Notes: generated by a model from the sequence alone, not told the origin. Counted from the stretch's first letter, positions 21,360-31,118 are shown. The stretch: 64,000 nucleotides of DNA from an uncultured Methylocystaceae bacterium (GCA_903870245.1 CAIQCB010000041.1:1-64000), one strand, 5' to 3'. Program-made: numbers and translations.

Positions 21360-22673
21360 GTGACGACCGGCGACGCACAACAGCCATCCTCCGGGGACGC
21401 CTTTGACGGCGGGCTTGTGATCGCCAAAGTGCGCCGGCGCCTGCTGCCGTTTTTGGCCGCCTGTCTGGTCGCCAATTACCTCGACCGCGTCAACATCGGC
21501 TTCGCCGCGCTGGAAATGAACAAGGACCTGGGCCTGTCGCCGGTTATCTTCGGTCTGGGATCGGGTATCTTTTTCTTAAGCTATGCCGCCTTCGAGGTGC
21601 CCAGCAATTACTTGCTGGAGCGTTTCGGCGCGCGGATCTGGATCGCACGCATCCTGGTCAGTTGGGGCGTCGTCTCCGGCCTGATGGCGCTCGCCTCGAA
21701 CGAAGCCAGCTTTCTTGTGCTGCGTCTTTTGCTGGGGCTCGCGGAGGCGGGCTTCGTGCCCGGCGTTGTTCTTTACCTCACCTATTGGATGCCGCATCGC
21801 TATCGCGCTGTCGCCATGAGCGGCTTTATGCTGGCGATCCCGGCTTCGAGCGTGATCGGCGCGCCAATCTCCGGATTGATACTCGAATACATGCAGGGCG
21901 TTGGCGGAGTGAAGGCCTGGCAGTGGCTATTTCTGTTAGAGGCCCTGCCCTCCATTGTTCTGGGCTTGATCGCCTTCTTCTGGCTAACGGACCAACCGGC
22001 GCAGGCGCGATGGCTCCCGCCGCATGAGCGTGCATGGTTGCAAGAGACGCTGGCGGCGGAGCGCGCCGCGCATCCCGAGGCGACCGCCCACGCCTCTCTC
22101 CGGACGCTGTTGACCCGCGATGTGGCGCTGCTCAGCACGATTTATTTCGGCGTCGTAGTGACGCTTTACGGGCTGGTGTTCTGGCTGCCCCAGATTGTTC
22201 ACGATTTCGGTTACTCCTCCTTCATTGTGGGTGTGCTGAGCGCAGGGCCCTATGTCGTCGGCGGCCTGTCGATGCATTACTGGAGCCGGCATGTCGATCA
22301 ACAGGGCGGCCATATTCTTCATGCCGCCCTGGCGTCGCTGTTATCCTGCGTAGGACTTGCGGTCTGCGGACTGTTGTCGTCGCCAATGCTGACGATGATC
22401 GCGCTGTCGGTCTCTGCGGCGGGAACCTTCGCAATGTTTCCGATCTTCTGGACGCTGGCGACGCAAAGACTGCCGCCGGCGCAAGCGACAGGCGCCATCG
22501 CCCTGATCAACTCAATTGCGGCGCTGGCGGGTTTTCTCGGGCCCTATCTTGTCGGCTGGATCAAGGATGCGACCGGCGCTTTCCACTACGCGCCGCCGAT
22601 CCTGGCGATTGGTCCGCTGGTGTCGGCGCTGCTATTGTTCCGGATGACGCGCGTTGCAACGCCAAACCAATAA
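21360..22673 (+). CDS. MFS transporter, anion:cation symporter family
   Basis: A 437-residue protein with 12 predicted membrane helices. Start GTG at 21360. Helix 1 carries ACLVANYLDRVNIGFAALEM, and the loop between helices 2 and 3 has NYLLERFGARIWIARILVSW; both are signatures of the ACS family (tartrate, galactonate, phthalate and related anions). The RxxLGLAEAGFVPGVVLYLTYW phrase of helix 4 is also typical. It imports an organic acid together with protons or sodium. It follows the dehydrogenase by 78 bases and precedes the MEKHLA gene by 14, so this is probably one unit for use of a sugar acid. Confidence 0.9.
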   Translation: MTTGDAQQPSSGDAFDGGLVIAKVRRRLLPFLAACLVANYLDRVNIGFAALEMNKDLGLSPVIFGLGSGIFFLSYAAFEVPSNYLLERFGARIWIARILVSWGVVSGLMALASNEASFLVLRLLLGLAEAGFVPGVVLYLTYWMPHRYRAVAMSGFMLAIPASSVIGAPISGLILEYMQGVGGVKAWQWLFLLEALPSIVLGLIAFFWLTDQPAQARWLPPHERAWLQETLAAERAAHPEATAHASLRTLLTRDVALLSTIYFGVVVTLYGLVFWLPQIVHDFGYSSFIVGVLSAGPYVVGGLSMHYWSRHVDQQGGHILHAALASLLSCVGLAVCGLLSSPMLTMIALSVSAAGTFAMFPIFWTLATQRLPPAQATGAIALINSIAALAGFLGPYLVGWIKDATGAFHYAPPILAIGPLVSALLLFRMTRVATPNQ

Positions 22674-22687
22674 ATGAGGCTTTTCCG

Positions 22688-23182
22688 GTGATCGATCCTT
22701 ACGCCCTGCCTGAGGATTTGCGTGACGCATGGATTGTGCGAACCCGCGAACTTCTGGATTGCTTTCGCCGCGCGACTGGCGGCGAATTGCTCGCGCGCAG
22801 CGGTAATCCTGCCGACGAAGCCGAGCGGCTGTTCGCTGCGCCCTTTGTCGTTGTCGCGCACGGGCCGGAGGCGGACCCAATACTTAATTACGCCAATCGC
22901 GCCGGTCTTGAACTATGGGAAATGTCGGCGACGGATTTTATCCGTACGCCTTCGCGTTTGACGGCCGAACCAGCCCTGAGAGAGGCTCGCGAGAAGTTGC
23001 TGGCGGAGACGACCCGAAAGGGGTTTGTCAGTGGCTACGAAGGTATTCGGATCGGCTCTACCGGCCGTCGTTTTCTGATTCAGGACGTAACGATCTGGAA
23101 TGTCGCCGACGCCGCCGGCGACGGCGCGGGACAGGCGGCTTCCTTTGCAAAATGGCGCTTTCTCGACCCAGAAATGAATTAG
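22688..23182 (+). CDS. MEKHLA-domain protein
   Basis: A 164-residue cytoplasmic protein from the GTG at 22688, chosen because it starts right after the MFS stop and removes a long non-coding extension. The MEKHLA domain, a PAS relative, covers most of it: VVAHGPEADPILNYANRAGL, ELWEMSATDFIRTPSRLTAE, then GYEGIRIGSTGRRFLIQDVT and IWNV. The family name comes from plant HD-ZIP proteins, but bacterial stand-alone forms are of unknown function, possibly redox or ligand sensing. The tight link to the transporter suggests a role in the same pathway. Confidence 0.8.
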   Translation: MIDPYALPEDLRDAWIVRTRELLDCFRRATGGELLARSGNPADEAERLFAAPFVVVAHGPEADPILNYANRAGLELWEMSATDFIRTPSRLTAEPALREAREKLLAETTRKGFVSGYEGIRIGSTGRRFLIQDVTIWNVADAAGDGAGQAASFAKWRFLDPEMN

Positions 23183-23294
23183 TCCGCGTTTATTTGATCG
23201 ATATTCTCTCCTTCGTGGCGTTTCGCATTTCAAGGCTATCGCCTTTATAGTTATCGCCATCCAGGGCATAGCCGCCCGATCGGCCAGAAAAGGA

Positions 23295-24350
23295 ATGATT
23301 TTCGTGCCGCCCTATCTGCAATTTGCGCTCATTCTGGGTCTCGCCGTCATCAACGGACTTTTCGCCATGGCTGAGATCGCAGTCGTCTCCTCTCGTCCCA
23401 CGCGGCTGCAAACCCTTGTCGATCATCACAATAAAGGCGCCGCCGTCGCCCTGGAGCTGGCGGCCGATCCGGGACGCTTTCTCTCTACGCTGCAACTGGG
23501 CATGACGCTGGTCGGCGTACTCTCCGGCGCATTTTCCGGCGCCACTGTCGGCATCAATCTAAGCCAGTGGCTTACCGGCCTTGGCCTGCCTACCGGGGCC
23601 GCGCATTTTCTGGGGGTCGGCTTTATTGTCGCCACAACCACCTATCTCACAGTGATTGTGGGCGAACTGGCGCCCAAGCGCATTGCGCTTAAAAATCCGG
23701 AAGCCATCGCCTGCCTCATCGCGCCATTCATGGCGCAAGCCTCCGAGAAGATCCGGCCGCTGGTGCGGTTTCTCGAACGATCAAGCGATGTGCTGTTGCA
23801 GCTCTTGGGACAGACGGAGGAAAGCCGCAACACCGTCACGGATGAAGAAATTCGCAAGCTGGCCGAGGAGGCCGAGCGCGCCGGGAACATCAAGGCAGGT
23901 GAAAGTCGGCTGATATCGCGCGTCCTGAAAATGGGCGACGACAATACGGAAAGTCTGATGACGCCACGCGACAAGGTCGAGACAATCGATCTTAACACGC
24001 CGCTCGACGCTGCGCTGATTAAAATCGTAAAAAGTCCCTTTCGCTGCTTTCCGGTTTACGACACGAATCCTGACAAAATATGCGGTCTGGTCTGGGCCAA
24101 GGATCTGGTGAACATCGACCTGGATCAACAAAAAAGCCTGCGTCCATTTATTCGGGAAGCTCCAACAATCCCCCATAACGCCGATCTGCTTTCCGTCGTG
24201 AACGTCCTTCGACACGCTCGCATGCATATGGGCATCGTTCTGGACGCCGGCGGCGTCTTCGTCGGCGTTGTCACCGCCGCCGATATTCTGGAAGCGATCG
24301 TCGGCGCCTTCGAACGACATAACCGGCAATTAGGCATTGATGACGAGTGA
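23295..24350 (+). CDS. CNNM/HlyC-type membrane protein lacking the C-terminal domain
   Basis: A 351-residue protein. About residues 5-180 form the DUF21 membrane domain with GLAVINGLFAMAEIAVVSSR, RLQTLVDHHNKGA, LQLGMTLVGVLSGAFSGATV and VIVGELAPKRIAL. Two CBS domains follow at about 205-330 (MTPRDKVETIDLNTPLDAAL, then VFVGVVTAADILEAIVG). Related proteins (430-450 residues) end with a CorC/HlyC domain of about 80 residues that is missing here. It is a proposed magnesium/cobalt transporter family, and without the last domain its control may differ. The next gene starts 3 bases after its stop. Confidence 0.85.
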   Translation: MIFVPPYLQFALILGLAVINGLFAMAEIAVVSSRPTRLQTLVDHHNKGAAVALELAADPGRFLSTLQLGMTLVGVLSGAFSGATVGINLSQWLTGLGLPTGAAHFLGVGFIVATTTYLTVIVGELAPKRIALKNPEAIACLIAPFMAQASEKIRPLVRFLERSSDVLLQLLGQTEESRNTVTDEEIRKLAEEAERAGNIKAGESRLISRVLKMGDDNTESLMTPRDKVETIDLNTPLDAALIKIVKSPFRCFPVYDTNPDKICGLVWAKDLVNIDLDQQKSLRPFIREAPTIPHNADLLSVVNVLRHARMHMGIVLDAGGVFVGVVTAADILEAIVGAFERHNRQLGIDDE

Positions 24351-24353
24351 CGC

Positions 24354-25292
24354 ATGACCGAAGGCGTTACTGAAACGGGCGAAGAGAGGCTGCGCCGCAG
24401 GGCTGTCGAAGGTCCCATCTTCGCGACGCCTACGCCTTTCGACTCGCGCGGCTCCATATGTCTATCCGCCTTTCGTGATTTTCTTGATTTTTTGTCGGCG
24501 CGAGGCGTAGAGGCTCTGGCGGTAAATGGCACCACCGGCGAGTTTCCCTCTCTCGACCGGCGAGAACGCCAAAATCTTTACGATATGGCGCGACAGCATT
24601 TTCGTGGGATTGTCGTCGCCAATATCAGCAGCACCAACGCCCGCGAGGCGAATGCTCTGGCCAAAGATGCGATCGGGGCCGATGCGCTTCTGATCCTGCC
24701 GCCCTATTACTATGCCGGGGTTACGGAACGAGGGCTGATCGATTTTTTTTATCAGGCGCTGGAAGGCGTCGAAACGCCGGTGTTTTTGTATAATTTTCCG
24801 CGTCACGTAAAAGTCTCGTTGACGCCGGCGCTTGTCGAGAGCGTGATCGCCGCTTGCCCAACAATTATCGGCGTCAAGGATTCCAGCGGCGATCTCGACA
24901 TCGCACGCGCCTTCAAAAATCTGGCCGGAGTCCGCCAGGTCTTTATCGGCAAGGACGGTAAAGCGTTGGCTGCGCTCGACGCTGGCCTCGACGGCTCGAT
25001 TACCGGCGCCGGAAATCCGTTTCCGGAATTCCTTGTTGGTCTTCGACGCGCCTGGGCCGCCGGCGACAAATTACTGGCGCAGCGTCTCCAGCAGGATTTC
25101 GATCTCTGGAACGACTTTCGCGCGATTTTCAAGGCCGACGAACCGGCGCTGGTCAAGGCGGCGCTGGCGAAACGCCTGCCAGGCTATCCGGTCCATGTGC
25201 GGCCGCCTCTGCGCGCGCTCGATTTAGAGAGCCATGCTGCGCTGGAGCGGATAATCGACGTTTTGGGCAAAACCGGTCGGCTTGTCGCCTGA
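24354..25292 (+). CDS. DapA-family aldolase, sugar-acid type
   Basis: A 312-residue TIM-barrel aldolase. Schiff-base Lys175 is seen in IIGVKDSSGD, and Tyr146 in FLYNFPRH. NGTTGEFPSL (residues 58-67) gives the substrate carboxylate site. The KDSSGD and YNFP forms fit members that cleave or dehydrate sugar acids (2-keto-3-deoxygluconate aldolase, ketodeoxygalactarate dehydratase, N-acetylneuraminate lyase) rather than lysine synthesis. It follows the CNNM gene directly, and an ACS symporter and a sugar dehydrogenase lie upstream, which supports a role in sugar-acid use. Confidence 0.85.
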   Translation: MTEGVTETGEERLRRRAVEGPIFATPTPFDSRGSICLSAFRDFLDFLSARGVEALAVNGTTGEFPSLDRRERQNLYDMARQHFRGIVVANISSTNAREANALAKDAIGADALLILPPYYYAGVTERGLIDFFYQALEGVETPVFLYNFPRHVKVSLTPALVESVIAACPTIIGVKDSSGDLDIARAFKNLAGVRQVFIGKDGKALAALDAGLDGSITGAGNPFPEFLVGLRRAWAAGDKLLAQRLQQDFDLWNDFRAIFKADEPALVKAALAKRLPGYPVHVRPPLRALDLESHAALERIIDVLGKTGRLVA

Positions 25293-25308
25293 GACGCAGT
25301 AGCGCGGG

Positions 25309-25632
25309 TTAATGTCCCTTGCCGCCCAGTTTGAGAATAACGGCGCCGGCAATAATCAGGGCGATGCCGAAGATTTCGAGCAGACTCAGCGTCTGGCGAT
25401 AGAAAATGAACCCGGCCAGGGAGATCAGCACGATGCCGACGCCGGACCACAGCGCATAGCTAACGCCGAGCGGTATGGTCTCCAGCGTGCGCGACAAAAA
25501 ATAAAAGGCCGTTACGTAACCTGCGATCACAATCGCCGACGGCAGGGGATTTTTAAATCCCTGCGCCGCCGGCAGCGCTGTCGAGCCGATCACTTCCGCG
25601 ACAATTGCGATCGCCAGGTAAATCCACGGCAT
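25309..25632 (-). CDS. small multidrug-resistance (SMR) transporter
   Basis: A 107-residue protein with four membrane helices. The conserved Glu in helix 1 is present (IAIVAEVIGSTALPAAQGF), as are the PLGVSYALWSGVGIVLIS and GIALIIAGAVILK parts. It belongs to the EmrE/QacE group, proton-coupled exporters of cationic drugs and quaternary amines working as dimers. It starts 4 bases after the hflX stop on the same strand and is therefore likely the last gene of the hfq-hflX unit. It converges with the aldolase gene. Confidence 0.88.
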   Translation of the reverse strand: MPWIYLAIAIVAEVIGSTALPAAQGFKNPLPSAIVIAGYVTAFYFLSRTLETIPLGVSYALWSGVGIVLISLAGFIFYRQTLSLLEIFGIALIIAGAVILKLGGKGH

Positions 25633-25636
25633 GTCG

Positions 25637-26989
25637 TCACTCTTTCGTCAGGAGTCGCGCAGCGGGCGCAAAACGATTCTGGACCTCGTCCAGCCGCTCC
25701 GGGGCGACCCGCACTGAAAGCCGCATCCCGCCGTCCTTGCGCGGTTGACGCTCCAGAACTTCCGCATGAGCATGCAGCCAGGCGAGTCCCTGACCGTCCT
25801 CTGGCGCAAGATCCAGCACCAGCGTGACGCGATTGGCCGCCAGCACGGTTTCGATTCTGGCCAGGAGCGCCTCCAGTCCTGCGCCCGTGACGGCCGACAC
25901 CAGCTCAGGACGCCGGGCGGGATCGAATCCGCGCGCAGCAATCCGCAATGCCTCAAGCCGTTCGGGATCAAGCGAGTCGATCTTGTTCCAGACCTCAACG
26001 ATCCGTCCCTCGGCCTCCCCTTTCAGACCAAGTTCATCGAGAATCGCCGCAACATCGTGCGCCTGCGCCTCCCAATCCGTATGTGAGGCGTCGCGGACGT
26101 GAAGAATCACATCGGCAAGGGTCACTTCCTCCAGCGTGGCGCGGAAGGCGGAGACCAGCATGGTCGGCAGATCGGAAATAAAACCTACCGTGTCGGACAA
26201 CAGCGCCCGCGCGCCATGCGGCAGGCGAATCTGGCGCAAGGTCGGGTCGAGCGTGGCGAACAACATGTCCTGGGCCAGCACCTCTGCGCGGGTTAGGCGG
26301 TTGAAGAGCGTCGATTTGCCGGCGTTGGTGTAGCCAACCAGCGCCACCACCGGATAGGGAACATCCCGGCGAGTCTTGCGATGCAGTCCGCGTGTGCGTT
26401 TTACTTTCTCAAGATCGGTTTCGATCCTGCGCATGCGCTCTTCGATCAGCCGCCGGTCGGTCTCGATCTGGGTTTCGCCTGGTCCGCCCAGAAAGCCGAA
26501 GCCGCCGCGCTGGCGCTCCAGATGGGTCCATGAGCGCACCAGGCGGGACTTCTGATAGGAAAGATGCGCCAGCTCCACCTGCAAAGCGCCCTCCTTCGTT
26601 CGGGCGCGTTCGCCAAATATCTCAAGAATAAGTCCCGTGCGATCGATAACCTTGGCGTCCCAGGCTTTTTCCAGATTGCGTTGCTGGACCGGCGACAACT
26701 GACAATCCATGCTGACGACGCCGACGTCCCCGTCCTTGACGATCGCGGCGATCTCCTCGACCTTGCCCTTGCCGAGATAGGTCGCCGGCCGCACGTCATT
26801 GAGGGCGACCGGAATCTCCGCAACAATGTCGAGATCGATGGCGAGCGCTAGTCCGACCGCCTCTTCCAGACGCGCAGCGGGGTCACGGGCTGCGTTCGCC
26901 GCGACGCGCGTCGGATATGGACCCACAACCACGGCGCGGGTTTTATCGCGTCCCGCGCCATGGTTCTCGCCCTGGCGGACTGTGGTCAA
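25637..26989 (-). CDS. hflX: ribosome-associated GTPase HflX
   Basis: A 450-residue GTPase. The N-terminal HflX domain (residues 30-195) has [31 protein letters not shown] and [20 protein letters not shown]. The G domain begins [17 protein letters not shown] (G1, Walker A), followed by [11 protein letters not shown] (G2), [12 protein letters not shown] (G3) and VWNKIDSL (NKxD, G4). HflX splits stalled or dormant ribosomes, mainly under heat and other stress. Its start overlaps the hfq stop by 4 bases, the usual hfq-hflX pair. Confidence 0.97.
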   Translation of the reverse strand: MTTVRQGENHGAGRDKTRAVVVGPYPTRVAANAARDPAARLEEAVGLALAIDLDIVAEIPVALNDVRPATYLGKGKVEEIAAIVKDGDVGVVSMDCQLSPVQQRNLEKAWDAKVIDRTGLILEIFGERARTKEGALQVELAHLSYQKSRLVRSWTHLERQRGGFGFLGGPGETQIETDRRLIEERMRRIETDLEKVKRTRGLHRKTRRDVPYPVVALVGYTNAGKSTLFNRLTRAEVLAQDMLFATLDPTLRQIRLPHGARALLSDTVGFISDLPTMLVSAFRATLEEVTLADVILHVRDASHTDWEAQAHDVAAILDELGLKGEAEGRIVEVWNKIDSLDPERLEALRIAARGFDPARRPELVSAVTGAGLEALLARIETVLAANRVTLVLDLAPEDGQGLAWLHAHAEVLERQPRKDGGMRLSVRVAPERLDEVQNRFAPAARLLTKE

Positions 26990-27252
26990 GCCTGACGTTT
27001 CTCCGCCACGCCGTCTTCCTCGCCAGGTTCAAACATCTGGATCGGATGACCGGGCATGATGGTCGATATCGCGTGCTTGTAGACAAGCTGGGAGTGCCCA
27101 TCCCGTCTCAACAGCAAGCAAAAATTATCGAACCACGTAACAATCCCCTGCAATTTCACGCCATTCACGAGAAAGATCGTCAGTGGGATTTTATTCTTGC
27201 GCACAAAATTGAGAAACGTGTCCTGTAGATTTTGCATACGCTCCGACGACAT
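26986..27252 (-). CDS. hfq: RNA chaperone Hfq
   Basis: An 88-residue Sm-like protein. The Sm1 motif ([40 protein letters not shown]) and Sm2 ([10 protein letters not shown]) are both complete. It forms a hexameric ring that brings small RNAs and mRNAs together. The length and the short C-terminal tail fit alphaproteobacteria. It lies 227 bases after ntrX and overlaps hflX. Confidence 0.98.
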   Translation of the reverse strand: MSSERMQNLQDTFLNFVRKNKIPLTIFLVNGVKLQGIVTWFDNFCLLLRRDGHSQLVYKHAISTIMPGHPIQMFEPGEEDGVAEKRQA

Positions 27253-27479
27253 CGGCTGTCCTGTTCTTTTTTTATCGAGCCGAGCGGTTTGAAGCCGCCC
27301 CCCTCCCCGGGATTTTGATTTTTTGGTTTTCCGCCTTCGGCCTTATTAGAACCGCTCTAGAAGCGAAGCGCAAGGCGCCCAAGTCGGAAAGCCGTAGAAA
27401 CGGAAACGCCTGAAAGCTCGCCGTCCTGGCCCGAGCTTCGGCACGACCGCCGGAAATCGCTGACAAGTCATTGAATTAA

Positions 27480-28844
27480 CTACTCAATCGAGAGCGATTT
27501 CAGTTTGCGATGCAGTGCCGAGCGCTCCATGCCGATAAATTCGGCCGTGCGGGAGATGTTACTGGAAAAACGGTTGAGCTGAGCGATGAGATATTCTCGC
27601 TCGAATACCTCTCGGGCCTCGCGCAAGGGCAGGCTCATCAGTTTCTCGCCCCGAACGCCGGCCGGCGTAGCGGGCACGAGCTCCCCGACATCGGCCGGCA
27701 ACATCTCCGCAGTAATGGTTGCCCCCGCCTCGCCGGCAGTCAGGATCATCAGACGTTCGACATTGTTCTTGAGCTGACGAATATTACCCGGCCAATCATG
27801 CAACTGAAGCACGGCAAGCGCGTCGTCGGCGATCTCCCGACGCGGCATGCCCGACGCCAGAGACATATTATCCATGAAATAATGAATCAGCGCCGGAATA
27901 TCTTCCCGGCGCTCGGCCAGGGAGGGCACACGAATGGGCACGACCGAAAGACGATGGAAGAGATCCTCACGCAGCGTGCCTTCTTCGATGCAATAGCCAA
28001 GATCGCGCGCGGATGAAGAGATAACGCGGACATCGACCTGAACCTTTGTCGATCCGCCGACCCTCTGGAAAGATTGCTCCACGAGCACGCGCAGGATTTT
28101 GGCCTGTGTGTCGAGCGGCATGTCGGAGATTTCGTCGAGGAACAGCGTGCCGCCATGGGCTTCCTCCAGCGCGCCAATCTTGCGACTGCCGTCTGGACCT
28201 TCCTGTCCAAAAAGTTCGATCTCCATGTTCTCCGGCGTGATCGTCGCAGAATTGATCACGACGAAAGGACCGTCGGCGCGAAGCGAGGCTTCGTGAATGC
28301 AGCGCGCCGCCAGTTCTTTGCCGGCCCCCGGCGCGCCCGTGATCATCACCCGCGAATTGACGGGCGCGACCCGCGAGATGAGCTGTTGCAATTGATTTGC
28401 TGCGGGTGAAGAACCGATGATCTGGTCAAAATTTCCCGAACGTTGACGCAACGCCGAGATTTCCCGGCGCAACTGATAGGCTTCGAGCGCGCGCTCGGCC
28501 ACCAGCACCAGACGATCAGACTTGAAGGGCTTTTCGATGAAGTCGTAGGCTCCAATCTTGATGGCGCTGACAGCCGTCTCGATGTTGCCATGGCCAGAAA
28601 TCATGACGACGGGCAGACCCTTGTGCTGTTTCTGGATTTCCTCAAGCACCTGCAAGCCGTCGAGCCGCGAACCCTGCAACCAGATATCGAGAAAGACCAG
28701 GTGCGGGCGACGGGCGGCGATCGCCGCAAGGGCCTCGTCGGCGTCTTTGGCGGTGCGGGTTCCGTGGCCTTCGTCACTGAGAATGCCGGCGACCAACTCC
28801 CGGATGTCCACCTCGTCGTCGACAATCAAAATATCGCTCGCCAT
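27480..28844 (-). CDS. ntrX: nitrogen regulator NtrX
   Basis: A 454-residue response regulator. The receiver domain spans 1-120 with Asp10 and phospho-acceptor Asp53 (VFLDIWLQG). The AAA+ domain has a Walker A of the form GAPGAGKE and a Walker B LFLDEISD. The GAFTGA loop that activators use to contact sigma-54 is missing: the matching place reads ELFGQEGPDGSRKIGALEEA. This is usual in NtrX of alphaproteobacteria. A Fis-type HTH closes the protein (NISRTAEFIGMERSALHRKL). NtrX works with NtrY in nitrogen, redox and envelope control. Confidence 0.96.
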   Translation of the reverse strand: MASDILIVDDEVDIRELVAGILSDEGHGTRTAKDADEALAAIAARRPHLVFLDIWLQGSRLDGLQVLEEIQKQHKGLPVVMISGHGNIETAVSAIKIGAYDFIEKPFKSDRLVLVAERALEAYQLRREISALRQRSGNFDQIIGSSPAANQLQQLISRVAPVNSRVMITGAPGAGKELAARCIHEASLRADGPFVVINSATITPENMEIELFGQEGPDGSRKIGALEEAHGGTLFLDEISDMPLDTQAKILRVLVEQSFQRVGGSTKVQVDVRVISSSARDLGYCIEEGTLREDLFHRLSVVPIRVPSLAERREDIPALIHYFMDNMSLASGMPRREIADDALAVLQLHDWPGNIRQLKNNVERLMILTAGEAGATITAEMLPADVGELVPATPAGVRGEKLMSLPLREAREVFEREYLIAQLNRFSSNISRTAEFIGMERSALHRKLKSLSIE

Positions 28845-28904
28845 GCGCCTCGCCTTTTGCCGAACCGTTGGTTCTTATGTTTTGTTCTCTGTCGCCGCTG
28901 CCCG

Positions 28905-31118
28905 TCAGGCCGCCGCCTGACCGGGTTCTCCGGGGGCCAGTGGCAACAAGAGCCTCACGCAGGCTCCCGATCCGCCCGGAGCGTCCAGTAGCTCCAGTCT
29001 GCCGCCATGATCTTCGATGATCTTGGCGACAATTGGCAAGCCCAGACCCGTGCCGTCCGAGCGGGTCGTGATGTAGGGCTCAAGCAATCGCTGGCGGTTG
29101 ATCTCCGGGAAACCCTTGCCATTGTCGATCACATCGACTTCAGCCATGCCCTCGTGATGAGTCACCCTGACCTCAACCCTGCCCTTTTCGCTGGCGTTCT
29201 CACGCGCGGCGATGCCCTCTGTGGCGTTTTTGACAATGTTCGTCAGAGCCTGAGATAGCAAGCGACGATCGAACTGCGCCATAGTCGGCGTGGACGGAAG
29301 GATCTCGACGATATCGATCTCGGCGCTACCGACGCGCATCAGGAAGAGCACCTGACGAATGCATTCGTTCAGATCGTCGCGCTCCGGCCGGGCCTTCGGC
29401 ATCCGCGCGAAAGATGAAAACTCGTCGACCATGCGCTTGATGTCGTCGACCTGGCGGACAATCGTATCCGTGCACTGGTCAAAAATATCCTTGTCTTCCT
29501 TGATCACCTTTCCATATTTGCGTTTCAGCCGTTCGGCGGAAAGCTGGATCGGCGTCAGGGGATTTTTGATCTCGTGCGCGATGCGACGCGCCACGTCAGC
29601 CCACGCGGAACTGCGCTGCGCGGTCACGAGATCGGTGATGTCGTCGAGCGTCACCACATAATTTGGATAGCCCTCCTCCTCGCCACGGGCCGATGTGACG
29701 CGGATATTGAAAGTCTTTTCGGCGCCGCCGCGTTTGATGGTGATCTGGCTTTGAACCGAGCGGGGAAAGGACTCTGCGGCGTCAACGAGTATCGGCGCGA
29801 TCTCCGGCATGACATCGACGATATTCGCGCCGACGGTGGCCTGGCCCAACTCGTCGACAAGCGACAGTTCCTCGGCGGAACGATTAAGAATGGTCACATT
29901 GCCCGCCCAATCGACGCCCATCACCGCCGCAGGAACTCCCGCGAGCACCGCCTCGGTGAACTCGCGCCGCTCGTCGTTAATGCGGTTGGCCTCGATCAGG
30001 CTGCGTTGCTGCTGGTCCAGCTCAAGCGTCATATTGTTGAAGGTGTCTGCGAGACGGGCGATCTCGCCATGGGAGCGGTCAACCCGGACCTGAAAATCGA
30101 AGTTCCCCGCCGAGACCTGGTCCGTAGCATCGATGAGCGTCCGTATCGGCGTCACCAGACGGTCAGCGAAATCGAAACCAAACCAGATTGAGGACAAGAG
30201 CATAATCGTCGTCAGCAAGGCGTACATTAATACGAAAGCGCGTTGCAAGGCGGAGCGGAAGGCGTCGAAGGAATCGTAATTGTTTATGAGCTTCTGGGTC
30301 TCTTTCGGAAATTCGAGCGCAAAAGGATCGATTGGACGCGTGACGTAGAGGAATGTGTCGGTGAAGGCCGAGAGCGCGCGCAAGGCCACAAAGCTCCGAC
30401 CGTCGTCGATCATCAGGCACAAGGGCTCCCCGCGACGGGCGTTTTCGAATTCGATCTTTGGCGGCGCGATGACGATCGCCGATGCGTTCTCCGCCACATC
30501 GACGCGATCAATAATCTCGCCATTCGACTTGACCAGCGCGGCAACGGAGAAACCCAGAAAATAAGCTCGTGAGGCAAATACCTGATGGAAATAATTCTTG
30601 TCGGAAGTGAAGAGCATTCGGGCGCGATCGAGGTCGGAGGCCGTCAGTTGCGCCTCCTGCAGGAGCGCCTGACACTGGCTCGATTGAAAAGCCTCGGCGG
30701 CCTTGGCTGTATTATGGACATAAAGCTTGACGCTCGACATGAAAGTCGGGTTCAGCGCCCGCTCCAGCGTCAAGGAGCCGGCGATGGCCAGCAGCACGGC
30801 GGGGACGAGGGCGATGACGGCAAAAAAGCCGACAATTCGAACATGCAGGCGCGCCGCCGTCGCGCCACGACGCCACAGACGATACAGCCGCCGCGCCTTC
30901 AGCAGCACCATGACCAGCAGGATGGTGACAAGGGCGCCGTTGATCACGAAGAGCGCGATCATGCGGCTGTCTGTCGGCGATGTGCGTCCGAACTTCGAGA
31001 CGAGCAGGAACGTGCCCATCGCGCACATTGCTGCGCCGATCGCTATGACCGGTCCGATCCATGCGCGCGGCGAGGCCGCGCCAACGTCAGGCGGCTGCGT
31101 GTTTCCGGTCAGGGACAT
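28905..31118 (-). CDS. ntrY: sensor histidine kinase NtrY
   Basis: A 737-residue membrane kinase. Hydrophobic segments lie at about 21-41, 53-74, 93-117 and 295-316, with a large region of about 180 residues between the last two that should be periplasmic. A HAMP domain (about 316-370), a PAS domain (about 385-500) and the HisKA/ATPase part follow. The phospho-acceptor is His515 in [16 protein letters not shown]1 and G2 boxes are present (LTNIVKNATEG, DVIDNGKGFP, GTGLGLPIVAKI). It phosphorylates NtrX, encoded 60 bases downstream. Confidence 0.97.
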   Translation of the reverse strand: MSLTGNTQPPDVGAASPRAWIGPVIAIGAAMCAMGTFLLVSKFGRTSPTDSRMIALFVINGALVTILLVMVLLKARRLYRLWRRGATAARLHVRIVGFFAVIALVPAVLLAIAGSLTLERALNPTFMSSVKLYVHNTAKAAEAFQSSQCQALLQEAQLTASDLDRARMLFTSDKNYFHQVFASRAYFLGFSVAALVKSNGEIIDRVDVAENASAIVIAPPKIEFENARRGEPLCLMIDDGRSFVALRALSAFTDTFLYVTRPIDPFALEFPKETQKLINNYDSFDAFRSALQRAFVLMYALLTTIMLLSSIWFGFDFADRLVTPIRTLIDATDQVSAGNFDFQVRVDRSHGEIARLADTFNNMTLELDQQQRSLIEANRINDERREFTEAVLAGVPAAVMGVDWAGNVTILNRSAEELSLVDELGQATVGANIVDVMPEIAPILVDAAESFPRSVQSQITIKRGGAEKTFNIRVTSARGEEEGYPNYVVTLDDITDLVTAQRSSAWADVARRIAHEIKNPLTPIQLSAERLKRKYGKVIKEDKDIFDQCTDTIVRQVDDIKRMVDEFSSFARMPKARPERDDLNECIRQVLFLMRVGSAEIDIVEILPSTPTMAQFDRRLLSQALTNIVKNATEGIAARENASEKGRVEVRVTHHEGMAEVDVIDNGKGFPEINRQRLLEPYITTRSDGTGLGLPIVAKIIEDHGGRLELLDAPGGSGACVRLLLPLAPGEPGQAAA

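Noticed and set aside
22034-22687. Long plus frame ahead of the MEKHLA gene
   Set aside because: It is the shifted reading of the MFS gene; the MEKHLA protein begins at 22688.
27272-27466. Minus-strand frame between hfq and ntrX
   Set aside because: Arg- and Ala-rich, no motif and no ribosome site; more likely leader or spacer DNA.
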